Positions 24,476 to 37,400 of a stretch of 64,000 bases of DNA are shown here, one piece after another. The position numbers and the translations under genes were made by a program. The DNA lies in assembly GCA_963680875.1 (NCBI GenBank), contig OY804579.1, forward strand, positions 15,267,506 through 15,331,505. Reading direction: 5' to 3'. The number at the start of each line of letters is the position of its first letter. The first letter of the stretch is position 1. The notes under the pieces were generated by a model. The model ran no database searches, was not told the DNA's origin, and was given only the letters and a program-made list of their open reading frames with translations. This DNA is from Bathymodiolus brooksi. Its lineage: Eukaryota; Mollusca; Bivalvia; Mytilida; Modiolidae.

Positions 24476-25076
24476 CTCCCTTTTTTAATTAAAGTCCAAG
24501 TCACGTTTTTCTAAAATTATTTTTACCGAATAGAAAAGGTTTATGTACAACAAATAAAAAAAACCCCTGAAATTTGATGCATTAAATTTCAAGTTTGGGT
24601 TTTGCGCGAGTTTTTAGTTCACTTATCACTTGGTTTATGTTACTCGATCTTTAGTTTTATGTGTATGTTTTGTAGACCGTTGTTTGTCCTTTTTCATTTG
24701 GCCATTGTGTTGTCTGTTCTTCTGTGATTTACGGATTCTGATTACTCCTTTGGTATCTTCAAATTCTCTTAATCATAACTTTCCATCAATTGTCCTTTTC
24801 CTCCTGTAAACTTTTCATATTTCAATCTTTTTCTTTACAAACCACAAGACCAAATGAAATTTGGCAATAGTCATCAACATGACTGCTTAGATCAATCTTG
24901 CTTTCTTATCTTGATTTAATTTCAAATCTCTTCTTAGAAACCTCAAATCGCTGAACACAAAAATTGTCCATGACTTATGTCAACATGTCAAAGGAAATCT
25001 AGGTCTTGGCTTCAGACAGGTACAAAAATGTGGCAGGTTCAAATCGGTTAATGGGATCCAATCCTCCCCCTCTTGA

Positions 25077-25424
25077 GTGATTGTTGCTTAATGTCAACTC
25101 AGCAATTTTTCAGCTATATCATGGCAAGAACAAGTTAATTTTCAATGAGATAATGATGAGGTCCGCTTTGTACTAGACCAATACGCTTAGTTGTATTTGT
25201 ATAGTACTAGCTCACTGAAACAACAGTCTGCGGATAGACACTTGGATACATTATCCTGATTCCGAGACAACAAGTCTTTGCTCTTTCTCCTTAATGCTAT
25301 GTGCTTAGCGGAGAAGCAACCAATACCAATTTTATAGTCTTTGGTTTGACCCGATCAGGGCTCGAACCCACGATCTACCGCTATCGAGGTGAGCACGCTA
25401 GCCATTACACCACCAATGCAGTTA
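25077..25424 (-). mobile_element. tRNA-derived SINE, family 1 (reverse)
   Basis: Near full-length reverse copy. Flanked by TCCCCCTCTTGA at 25065-25076 and 25425-25436, a 12-bp target duplication. Confidence 0.9.
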
Positions 25425-25619
25425 TCCCCCTCTTGATAATTGTATCTCAAACAACAATACAGATATAATCAAAGAATGAAAAAAACCTGTACAGATTCAC
25501 TTCCACTCAAAAAGACCACACACCATCACATAATGAATGACAACATAAACATGGACAGTACAATAACAGGGTCAGTGAATGTTCATAGTTAGCTGACTAC
25601 GAGCTACATTGTAAGAAGG

Positions 25620-26125
25620 TAGAGTCTGTTTGCTAAAGATCATTACATCTCAAAATTTGAAATGGATGCCTATAAATGACTATTTTGTTTATAGAAAATG
25701 TATTTTAACTTATAAAGTGTTGAACAACTTAACAGTATTTGAATGTTTTTCACTGTTAGTCAAGTAAGTTCAAGAATAACTAGACAAAGTGTTAACAATT
25801 TACTTTTTGTACCAAAAGCTAAAACAGAATATTATAGACGTTCTTTTGTTATATCGTCATGCAATCTTTGGAATAATATGTCAAATGAAATGAGAGAAAG
25901 TACATCTTTAGAAATTTTTAAGACCAAATATTTAAATGAATATTTCAATTGAAATATACTCATTATCTATTGTATAACACTGTTTTTATATTGATTTTAT
26001 AGTTTTATAATATATCGTGTAAATACTGTATATAATGCAGGACCACATTGTAAACTAGTATTTATAACTAAATGTGCTATTCATCCTGTTGAAATAAGAC
26101 ATTATTATTATTATTATTATCTTCT
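25620..26125 (+). pseudogene. LINE 3' end with (ATT)n tail
   Basis: The frame 25743-25952 contains VSQVSSRITRQSVNNLLFVP, then KTEYYRRSFVISSCNLWNNM and SLEIFKTKYLNEYFN, a pattern found at the C-terminus of CR1/L2-type non-LTR elements. A 3'UTR and an (ATT)n tract (26099-26121) follow. Upstream in-frame stops show decay. Confidence 0.75.
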
Positions 26126-27304
26126 CCAACTTTCACATATTAAAACAAAACATACAACACTTAATGAACTATACCATGTTAAAATTGTAATTAATGTCTC
26201 ATTAAAAGAAGATTTCCCCAATGCTATCAATTATCTCCCATTTTACTTGTGTCTATCAAAATATCAGTCCATAGACCCATCTTAGTGCATCAATTATCTC
26301 CTCTTGTACTTGTGTCTATATTACACTCTACAAAGCTTTTTTTATCAACTGGACATTGAAGATGGTACAACAGAACTTAGTTTAACATATAGGTAAATGT
26401 ATAAAAATCTGTGCTATAACTTTTGTTCTAGTTGACCCATCAATTTAATATTTATCCGGAAACAAACATGGCTGACATAGCTATATATAGGCAGCTTGTT
26501 CCATAATGGCATATTGGCTCAAACTTCAAAAATCTCCCCAGAATTGATGCTGCCTATTTATTGATTTTTTTTGGGGTATTTTCAACTTTTTTTTTTTATT
26601 TAGAAGATATAATTATGTAAAATTCCTTTAGACTTCTAAATTCTAGTTGTTGATCATGATTCACATTTACGCTAACCAGGAAAGTCATCATTTCATTATA
26701 TAACATATATTTACTGTCTTACAGGTCCAAACTTTGCAATTTCTTGTTTGAAACCACCCATTAAGTTTACCAGTGGTTTTATTGGACCTCAATTTTGAGA
26801 GAAGACTAAGTCTATCCCCAGGGCCCCAAAGCAGTCTTGTTCCACCTTGCAAAATTTCTCTTGGAGGCCTTGGCTGCTGGTCCAAATAATTTGTAACATA
26901 TGAAGCTATCTACATTGATTCCTCTTTTAATTTTGTTCTGGTAAAAACATGGCAATGATGAGCAATTGTCTCAGAAACTACAAACTTGTTAATACCCAAA
27001 CGATCATGAATAACCAGACAAGTGATTCTGGCTCATGTGAGCCTCTTGTTTTATTTAGTTTGGAAGCCAAAGATTGAAGATGAGCTACCAATGCATAGAT
27101 TAACATAAAACCCTATGGAAAAAATGTTTTAAATATCTCCTCTCTGAAACCACTAAACTACTTGAAAGGAAACTTGGCTTGAATATTCTTGGATGGCCCT
27201 GATCCCTCTACAAAGGTTTCTTTTATTTAAGTCAATTATTCTATATCAAATATTGTCTATTTCCATCAAAAGATAAAGAACTAGTTGCTTATGTGAGATA
27301 ATGG

Positions 27305-27613
27305 AGTGAGTGATTTTTTAACACCATTTGAGCAAATATTAATTTTGAAAAGATGACGATGATGTCTGCTTTGTACTAAAACAACACACTTTTAGTGGGA
27401 TTTTTATAGGGCTAGCTCACTGAAACAACAGTCCATGGGTAAATTTTTTGCTCCACTAAGACACAATATCCTGATTCCAAGCAAACCTGTCTTTGCTCTT
27501 AATGCTACATACTTAGTAGAGAAGCAGCAAATACTAATAGTATAGTCTTTGGTTTGACCTGGCCAGGGCTAGAGTGCATTTGAGGTGATCGTGCTAACCA
27601 TTACATTACTAAT
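27305..27613 (-). mobile_element. tRNA-derived SINE, family 1 (reverse, diverged)
   Basis: Recognisable body (GTCTGCTTTGTACTAAAACA ... GACCTGGCCAGGGCT) but with internal deletions and many substitutions. It runs directly into a family-2 SINE at 27640. Confidence 0.8.
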
Positions 27614-27639
27614 GTGCTTCAATGATATGGAATGGTTAG

Positions 27640-27900
27640 ATTTAGGTTTATGGTGTTTAATGCCACTTTCAACCATATTTCAGTTAAATCATGGCGGTCA
27701 GTTTTATTGGTGGAGGAAACCGGAGTACCTGGAGAAAACCACCAACCTGTCGCAAGTCACTGATAAACTTTATCACATAATGTTGTATCGAGTACACCTC
27801 ACCATGAACGTGGTTCGAACTCATAACTTTAGTGGTGATAGGCACTGATTGCACAGGTACAGGTAGTTGTAAATCAAACTACCATACGATCACCATGACA
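27640..27900 (-). mobile_element. tRNA-derived SINE, family 2 (reverse)
   Basis: Reads GGTGTTTAATGCCACTTTCA through GTGGTTCGAACTC and TAGTTGTAAATCAAACTACC, i.e. tail, body and tRNA head in reverse order. A short frame inside it (27585-27848) is not a gene. Confidence 0.85.
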
Positions 27901-28401
27901 GCCCCACAGAAAATGGGCAATGACTTGTCATAGAACTGGTCTGAATAAAAAATCCTAACGATATGTGCATGCTCATATCATATCAAGACATATCAAATAT
28001 GAACCATCAAAAGGTAAGATTAGTTGTCTATACAAGACACAATGGAATGTACTGACAGACAAACAATCAAATGGACTGATCAGGGGAATCTGGTATTCCC
28101 ACCACTCTACAAGTGTGGAGTATAATAAAGATAACAAGTAATACAATTTGGTAGAATTCAATATTTATTACAATGGTTAACTTGAAATCCAATTATTTCT
28201 GTCTATTGTCAGACAAAAATGTCAAGAATTGCATCTAAAAGCAAAATCATTAAGATTACAGTGTTTCTTCATTGGTGGTAAAATAATATACATTTTGTAT
28301 TTCACATCGACATGAGATTGAACATTGCCCCCTGTCGATGTCCAATATATTTTCCTGTTTAGAATGTAATTATTTCTCTCTTCAAAGAAAATGTAGCCCT
28401 C

Positions 28402-31400
28402 CTATTTATTGATGATCTGTACCACGTCATCATGGGCCATTCGATGTTGTATTCCTACTCTCTGTGGACTATATTTAGCACTTCTTCCCTGAAAAAAACA
28501 AACTAATTTCATCTCCCTTGTGTGATGTTTAACTATTTTCTGTTGACTACTTTATTTTTATTTATTTTCCCTTGTAATATATAATTAAGAAATAAATAAT
28601 GGAAACCAGAATGTGTTTTGAGTTTTAACATGGATTGACGGATAAAATTTACTAATATCCGCCAACCCATGTTAAAACTCAAAAGACATTCTGGCTTCCA
28701 TGATTTATTTCAATTCTGATATGTCTATGAGTACAAATACGGTAGTATACTTTGATTGGAAGACGGTAATTTATATTTACATTTGCAGAAAATGTTGCAC
28801 ACAATTTATGCTGCCAAATTCGAGCAGACGATAATTCATCAACATGTACATTTATGACGGAAAAGTCAGTCACATTCACCTATGTGCGAATGAGATTATA
28901 CCATCGATAAATCCCTAGTTTGTCTACAAAGTGAAAGAAGGACGTCATGTTAGAATATAATATAAAATATCTGCAAAAAGGAAAAAAATATTAGAATTGT
29001 CTCCTCTAATGAAGTATTCCTAATATCTGGCACCTCCTCACCACTAATTAAAAAAAAATGTGGTGTATCTCTCTTGATGATATAATTTTACTATTTGTAA
29101 ACTGTCTCTCTCCTCTTATTATCTCTCCAAGATAATGTAAAAATTGTACTGTTTTTTTTGTTTTTTTTTGCAGAACCCTGTTTTTCAATTGCAGAGAGTA
29201 AATCAGATTTGTGTTGCATGCATATAAGTACATCATTTTTTTTAATGAAAACAGAGACATAATAATTCAGGGGTCTGTTGTTGAACTTGTGATTAAACTA
29301 ACCAGATGATTAGCCAAAATTACATAATTAATTCCTAATCCCATACTTGGATTATGCAATGATTAAATTTTGTTGCTGAACTCAAATTTAATCAATGCAT
29401 TAACTAATCATATTTAATCACTGAATTAGCTAATTATGTGATTAGGAATGAATCATGTAATTATGGCTAATCATATGATTAGCTTAATCACAAGTTCAAC
29501 AACGGACCCCAGTCTGGAGGTTTTAGCACAGATTGATACATCGCACAAACTTAAATCTGTATACCACATTAATTATTCAAACAATTTACAATTGCATTTC
29601 CATATCTGGTTCTTAACAAAATTATTTCTTAAAAATTTCCTCATTGTAGCATTTGTTGAGCTTTGAACCCCAGTGTTAGGACCCATATATCTTGGGCCAT
29701 CCATTTGTTCAAGTTTGAATCTCCATTTTACAAGGCACTCAGACCCATAGACCCAAGTTTGGAATTTTGTGATATCTTTAATCTGTATCAAAATGGTGAT
29801 TCCTGTCAAAGTTTGTCAGTGACTTGCGACAGGTATGATTTTCTCCAGGTCCTCCGGTTTCCTCCACCACTAAAACTGACCGCAACAATATAACTGAAAT
29901 ATTGTTGAAAGTGGCATTAAACACCATCAAACAAACAAACAAAACCTTTGGACAGGTTCGCTAAAACATGCAAAGTCATAAATAACTAATAACAAGGATA
30001 ATATTTCTATATAAAAATTGTCAACAAACCTTATCTTGTGATCATATAAACATAGTAAATTTGGCCAAAGGAAAACTTGAGTATAGCAAGTCTTGTAGAC
30101 GGATGTACGGACTAAATATGTCTCGTCTTTCATGGATGAATTAAAATTGCTGAAAGTGGACGATAAACACCAAAAACCAAGTACCCATCCCTTCTGTTTA
30201 CTTTTAATACAAAAACATACATAAGTTCTGTACCAGGAATTTAAATGTATAGTCTGTATCTTTATAGAAGTAGCTGTTGATAGCCCCATTAATGATCAGT
30301 TTTGTTTTAACTTTTATCACATCACCCAAACTTACCCAGACAAGGCCATACTTAAATGTGCTAACCATGGTTCTGTGTATTTTATGGCACTGAAAATATA
30401 CATTTAAATTAATATGATGAACAAATCTTATACTTGTCTCCCAGTAAGTCATATTAGCAGTGTGCGAAATTAGCGGTAGACCTAAAGACAATGTCTATGT
30501 AAAATCGAGCTGGTCTAGGACTAATTTTCAAAATTTTGTATATAATGTACAGTGAGGACTATGTAAAATAGAGATTGGTCTATGATATCACAAAATTTAG
30601 TTTCACACAAATCTTATACTTGTCTCCCAGTAAGTCATATTAGATGTATTATAATAGTTGTTTTCTGCAACTGACAATTTCTTCACACATGTGCAATCAA
30701 ACACAGTAAATAATCGGTAAAAGTGATAAGAATAAACAACAATTCTTTAAATAAGAGGTAGTATTGAAAGGTGTTTGTTCTTCTTCTGTAGAGAGGTAAG
30801 AAAAGAATGACAAATCTATCTAAAAAGTTACAGTTCCATGACAGTTCATCATTATCTTGTGCCATGCTGTTTGTTGTGTATGCAACATTTCTTCGGAAAA
30901 ACTGATTCTGGATGAAAAATGAAACACATAAAATTGCTTGTGTTGTAAACCAACATAAAAATCAAAAGGGAATAATTGAGATTTTTTAGGTCAATGTGAA
31001 GAATAAACCCATGACTGTCTTCACCAACTAATACTAACCACATGTTCTAGTGTACAGCCTTTCCGTAATATCAAACCTCCGTCAAAATCTGGACGTTCTA
31101 AAAATAAATAATTTGACAGTTAAATAGAAGTGGAAATTATGTGTGCAAGATCTCTTTGATTTATTTTCAAACTGTGAATGAAAAAAACCTATAAAAACAA
31201 CTGTATAAAAGAGTAACAATTAAAACTAGTAAAATTTACATAATGAAATATTGATTTGCCTTGTAACTGTAATGACATATTCAGGAAATTATCTAACTAT
31301 ATTGATGGATTGAGTACAACTTTAAACAAGCATTTGAGATCATTCATTTTCTTTTTTGCACACTTCAAGTCACACATCAGCTGGCCCTGTTTTTCATACT

Positions 31401-34400
31401 TCTACGTAAATTGCAAATTATTAAAAAGATAAAAACAACTTACAAAATCTGAGGGTCACCTGGTTACAAGTGATCTGTTTATTGTTCAATGATAATTCTA
31501 TTTACAGTCTACTGTCAATCAGTTATCGAACTGACAAGAAAAAAATTCAGCACTTTCCTATACAATGTACATATTAAACTATTTTCTGAAGTGATGACCA
31601 TCTTGCATTTCTGATTAAGCAAAGATATAAATTCCTGTAAAGTTTGTTTACAAGTGGTTCAGAGGTTTCAGAGTAGTAAAACTGATATGTGAAATTATAT
31701 TGGATGGATTAAACAGTTTCTTCATTGTTATTCCATTTAAATATATCTTTACCCAAAATTGCATACTGACCCTTTTAAAGACCACTCAATGTAGGTTCAA
31801 AAAGTTCTTTCTTGTCGAACAAAAGCTAAAAATACATTATAGTTACCTCCCCTTTTCTTTGTATAAACTCGTACTAAAGCCAAGTATTCCCATGTTTTTG
31901 ATAATAAATAATCCAGATTCAGGTTCATATTGCAACTGAAAATATAAAAATGCACTATAATATAAATAATCCTTATTCAAAACATCATATATACCAGAGG
32001 AAAAAAGGAACAAGCTCAGTTTCGGTAATATAACTTTTCTACATCTACCTCAGTGTACCGTCTTGAGAATCTTTGGTTAAAATTTGAACAATCATGATCA
32101 TGTATGACAGTTTGCTTTTAACCGATTTTTAAAAAAAATATGCATTCTAGACACTCCTACTAGTGGTATTGACTTGAGAACCATACCAATCCAGTCCACC
32201 AATAGTAAGACATTTCATTTCAAGAAGATTAAGAAGCAAATTGGTATGAATGTTAGAAGTTAATAGTAGTAGGAATATTCCTCTGAATTAGCAGGGACAA
32301 TCAAAATATTGTCTTGCCCCACAATTTTTGAGTGATTTGAGTGAGGTAATGTAAATGTTATAGTGGGAATTTCTCATGGCAGGAAAACACTTTTCGTAGT
32401 CATCCAGGTCAATCTTACAGTTGTCTGATATCTAGATTCATGTCCACAAATTCTTCCTCTTATCCAAGAAACACATCATTATATTCCAGTTAAGTGAGCT
32501 GCATAACAGTTAATTAATGTATATATCTACCTATCCTCGGTAACCCACGGCTGACCACACTCAAATACTTTAACTCATCACTCACGGGTCAACTGACACA
32601 GATATCATCATAATCACATGATTATTGATCTCGAATCTGATTGGCTCCTCTGAATTTGGAGGACTTATCATTGGTACTTAGATTACATTCTACTGAAGCA
32701 GAAAATTATCTTACATTACGCTAATACTTTATTTGGATATTATGCGAAAAAACATGGTTTTTTTTTTGTAATTTTTAATTTGACCAATCAAAAATTTGAA
32801 TAATGTTATGTTGCTATAATAACTTCTAAATGTCAGATCATAACTGGACAACTCTGAATGTAATTGTTTCAATTACCCCATGGTTGATGAGAGAAGAGTA
32901 TTGAAGCGTGATAAGCCGTGAATTACAGACAATGATATCAACCTAGCCACAAGTATAAAATATAGGTTTACCTGACTACTACTGTTTGAGGCATTCTTGC
33001 TAAACGGTCCACTTCTTCTATCGATATCTGATCTATTTTATTATAAACCTGTAAAAAATTACAATATCTGGAGCCAATTAACATTTAGTTCAAATCTAAG
33101 TTTATAACTGTGATATTTAATCATACCTGTTATTTGACATATTAAACTTATCACACGTGTAAACTGAATTTTTGAAAACTGAATATTTTGAAAGTGCTTA
33201 ATAAATCAGAGCTCCAGATAATTTTCAAGTCCAAAGGGTAATTACCCCCTACTTTTGAAAATGATGCATATTTGCATATTTCCTTTGCACTGTTGTACTC
33301 TCTACTTCAGAAAAGATTGCTTATATGTACACTTTTAAAATTATGTTTGACACAAGTGTGATTCAATAAACGCAGGATGCAAGTGAAATGTATATCTCTG
33401 TTTAATTTGACACGATTGTGTCATGTTTATTAATAAAATGTTGTAAATATTTTGTTTTTTGCTTGTCGACTTTGGCAGTTTTCACAGCCGTGTTGATAAT
33501 GTCATCAATGATTCCTTAACTATACTGTCACTAGACACAGATGAAACTGTCAGGAACTTAAGTATATAATTTTCCGTAGTGCGCTTATTCATGTTCTTGC
33601 TCATTTTCAACGAACAACGTGTTCCCAAATTTACTTTCGTTTTAGTTCTTACTTATTATGTAAACTGCATTTATTTGTAATATTGACCGCGATTGGATGA
33701 TTTATCGTAAACATCCAATCAGATCTCTTTTGACATCGATGCTTAGAAAGACAAGCATTCTGTACCCCTCGGATGTATACGCTCTCTCCTTCGAAAAGTA
33801 TAAAGGGAAGTAATTACGGGGAATTTCTCAACGACAAAAATGTATTGTTATGTACACGACTGTACAAGAACGCTCCGAATTTGGAAAGTTTGCTTACACA
33901 GCAAATACGCAGCTTATCTGGAGCTCTGATAAATATTTAAATGCATAATTGTACAAACACTTGAACTATAAACATGCAACATATTTATATAGTACAATGT
34001 ATACAACATATTTATATAGTACAATGTATACAACATATTTATATAGTACAATATATACAACATATTTATATAGTACAATGTATACAACATATTTATATAG
34101 TACAACGTATACAACATATTTATATAGTACAATATATACAACATATTTATATAGTACAATGTATACAACATATTTATATAGTACAATGTATACAACATAT
34201 TTATATAGTACAATGTATACAACATTTTACAATTTCAAGTCATTTCCATCATGGGATCCTAAAAAATCTGATGATCATTTTGTAATTTGCATGGGCATTC
34301 ATGTTTACATGTACCGAAACAGTTAATTTTATTGTTTGACATCAAAAGGTACATATGTTTTTGACACCTTATTTTGAAAACAAAAACAATATAACATTTA

Positions 34401-37400
34401 CCAATAAAATAATGAACATATCCATTAGAAGATGATATTGTCAGTTTAAATTAATATGTAAAAGGATGTGGCATCAGGTTTATATGTTCTGTTTCTCAAA
34501 TCATTTTTACATGTGTGTGTAATTTTTTAAATAAATGTTTATTTGCATTATAAAAGGGGCCGTCAAAGTCGTGATTGCTTTGTAGTTGGATTTATAACTA
34601 CCTATGCAATCAGTGTCTATTACTATTAACGTTGTGGCGTCGAATCCTGCTCATGGCAAAGTGCACTCGATACAACATTATGTGATAAAGTTTGTCAGTG
34701 ACTTGCGGCAGGTCAGTAGTTTTCTCCTGGTACTCCGGTTTCCTTCACCAATAAAACTGACTGCCACGACACAACTGAAATATTGTTGATAGTCGCGTTA
34801 CACCTCATAACCCCAACCACCCGCCCTCTTTACTTAAAAACAAAAATTGCACAAATATTTATTGGTTCACATTTGTAACTCGCCGGTAATGCCAGTCTTT
34901 ATTCTAATACTATTTACATCAACACAAAATGGCAATTGAGTGAGTGAGTGATTGTTGTTTAATGCAAATTCAGCAATTTTTCAGCTATATCATGGCAAAA
35001 ACATTAATTGTAATACAATTTAACATTCATCATACAAACATAAATGGATCTATTACCCTTGTCCAAGCTATTAGAAAATTTTAACACAGGAAATAATATT
35101 TAGGATGTAGTTCTTGTATTTACTTACATATAAACATGGCATATAAACACGACTTCCAAGAATGACATCTACAAATTCATCAGATGTACAGTCGTCCCTG
35201 AATAATACTTCAGCATTAAATATTTCTAAAATATTACTAAGGAAACATAAGTAATTCTCAATTGTAAACAAATTTTATGGTACACAGAAAATTCCATTCA
35301 TAACAAATAATTTCTTGGTAAAATATTTACCAACCAAGGAGAAATTGGTCTCAACAGATCATTCATTAATGGCACTATGCTCAACATACCCCTTTCAAAA
35401 GAACACTTTTCACTGAACCAAATTTTTTTTAACAGACTGAACTGGTGCATCTTAAATTTCTGGCATAACCTTCATCAGATATGCTCAAATTAAAAAGATT
35501 GGAAAGCCAAATAATTTAGAAGTCTATGGGAACAAGTAAATCACAGAGCATAAACAGAATAGACAAAATCGGCTTAGGGGTTAACAATGCTGAGAGAGAT
35601 AAATCAGACTTTTAATATGAATTACAAATATGTTTATAGTACAATATGTGAAAAAAAAAATTAAATATTACAGCTATGATGGCTATGTTCCTCTCCAAGT
35701 TCATGCAACATTTGTGTGATTGCTGACATGTAAAATAAATGATCCCTAAACATTTAAAATAAGGATACTCCATTCGTGTAATATCATCTGTACCAATTTT
35801 TCATTACACTTTGTCAGAGTTACAGTAGAGTTAAAAGAAATACCACCTCCTTTTTTTGGCTGAAATGAAAAGAATAAACAAATTAGTTACTATATTCCTG
35901 ATCTTTCTGTCTAATTTATATCATCTCCTGAGATACCTACTCAAGGCTTAACGTTTCTTTATTTTTTGTCTAATTTATATGATCTCCTGAGATACCTACT
36001 CAAGGCTTAATGTTTCTGTATTTTTTGTGTAATTTATATGATCTCCTGAGATTCCTACTCAAGGCTTAACGTTTCTTTATTTTTTGTCTAATTTATATGA
36101 TCTCCTGAGATACCTACTCAAGGCTTAACGTTTCTTTATTTATTTAATGGGTTTTTAATAGTATGTAAATGTCAGATGTCATGTATATACACCACGGTGA
36201 ATGTGTTTATAAATTATGGTTTATTTAACATAGGTGGGTACATATATCTAAAAACAATCATAAATATATGTAAATAAAAATGGGCCAAACTTTATAGTCA
36301 AGTGCACAAAGGAATTCTGTAAGAAATTTAGAGAAAAGGAGCATTAAAATCAATTTTGAAATGAAAATATATAATACTGGGTCCCTTTTGGCCCCCTCAT
36401 ATCTTCGAAATGGACAAAAATAATTGTCAAAATTGATTGAAAAACAAATGTTCCACATACAAAAAAAATAGATAACTCTTTTATTGGACCCTTTGCACCT
36501 CTTGTTTGGTAATGGAAAATGCTACAATTGAACAATACCATACACACCTTTATTTTGTACCACGGATCATTGTGTTTAGATTTCAGAAAGATCTGTCAAC
36601 TAGAACTAAAGTTATTACATAGAAATCATAATGTTTACAGACGGACAAAGACACTGATGACTAGGACATATACCGTTACAAGAAACCCATAACATAATAT
36701 TATCCTTAAGTTTTTGCAGTAGTAAAAAAATATATTGAAAATAGAATAGTAATTAGTCAATATAGTCCACATACCTTATAATATATATTGGGTTTTTCTC
36801 TATTTAATCTGATTCCTACACTTTCCAATTCTTGTGTCAACAGCTCTCTGTAAAGTATAAAGTGAATACTAAATTCTCTATAATATAAAATCACTACATA
36901 CAATGAACATCAAATTAACTGTTGATCTACATTTATTATTATTATTTGTTGTAAATTTTCCTGGATTTTTTTAATTCAAGCCATAAAATTGAATCTCAAC
37001 AGAAATGATTATTCTTAAGAGTGATTATTGTTTAATGCCAACTCAGCAATATTTCAGCTATATCATGGTGAGAACAAGTTAACTTTCAATGAGATGATGA
37101 TGAGGTCCGCTTTGTACTAGATCAACAAATTTAGTTGGATTTTTTAATGTCCTCGCTCACTAAACAACAGTCTGTGGATAGACATGTCCCTCTTTCTCCT
37201 TAATGCTACGTGCTTAGCGGAGAAGCAACAAATACCAATTTCATAGTCTTTGGTTTGACCCCATCAGGGCTCAAACTTTATTCTTAATAGTTCCAATATG
37301 ATACACAATTGCCCCAACCAAGATCACAAATCATTACACTACAATACAAACAATATAATACATACTTTTGAATTTCTCCTTTAGTTGCATCTAACATCAT

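Larger units (their letters stand above)
24476..28401. other. Intergenic region between EF-Tu and DRG2
   Basis: Apart from the SINEs, the LINE end and a diverged repeat at about 26460-27050 (ending near GGCTCATGTGAGCCTCTTG, a cousin of the palindrome-ended family), I see no coding signal, RNA gene or conserved motif. Confidence 0.6.

Noticed and set aside
33914..34326. 103-125-codon repetitive frames on both strands
   Set aside because: A 27-bp repeat without stops gives open frames automatically; the peptides are simple repeats.
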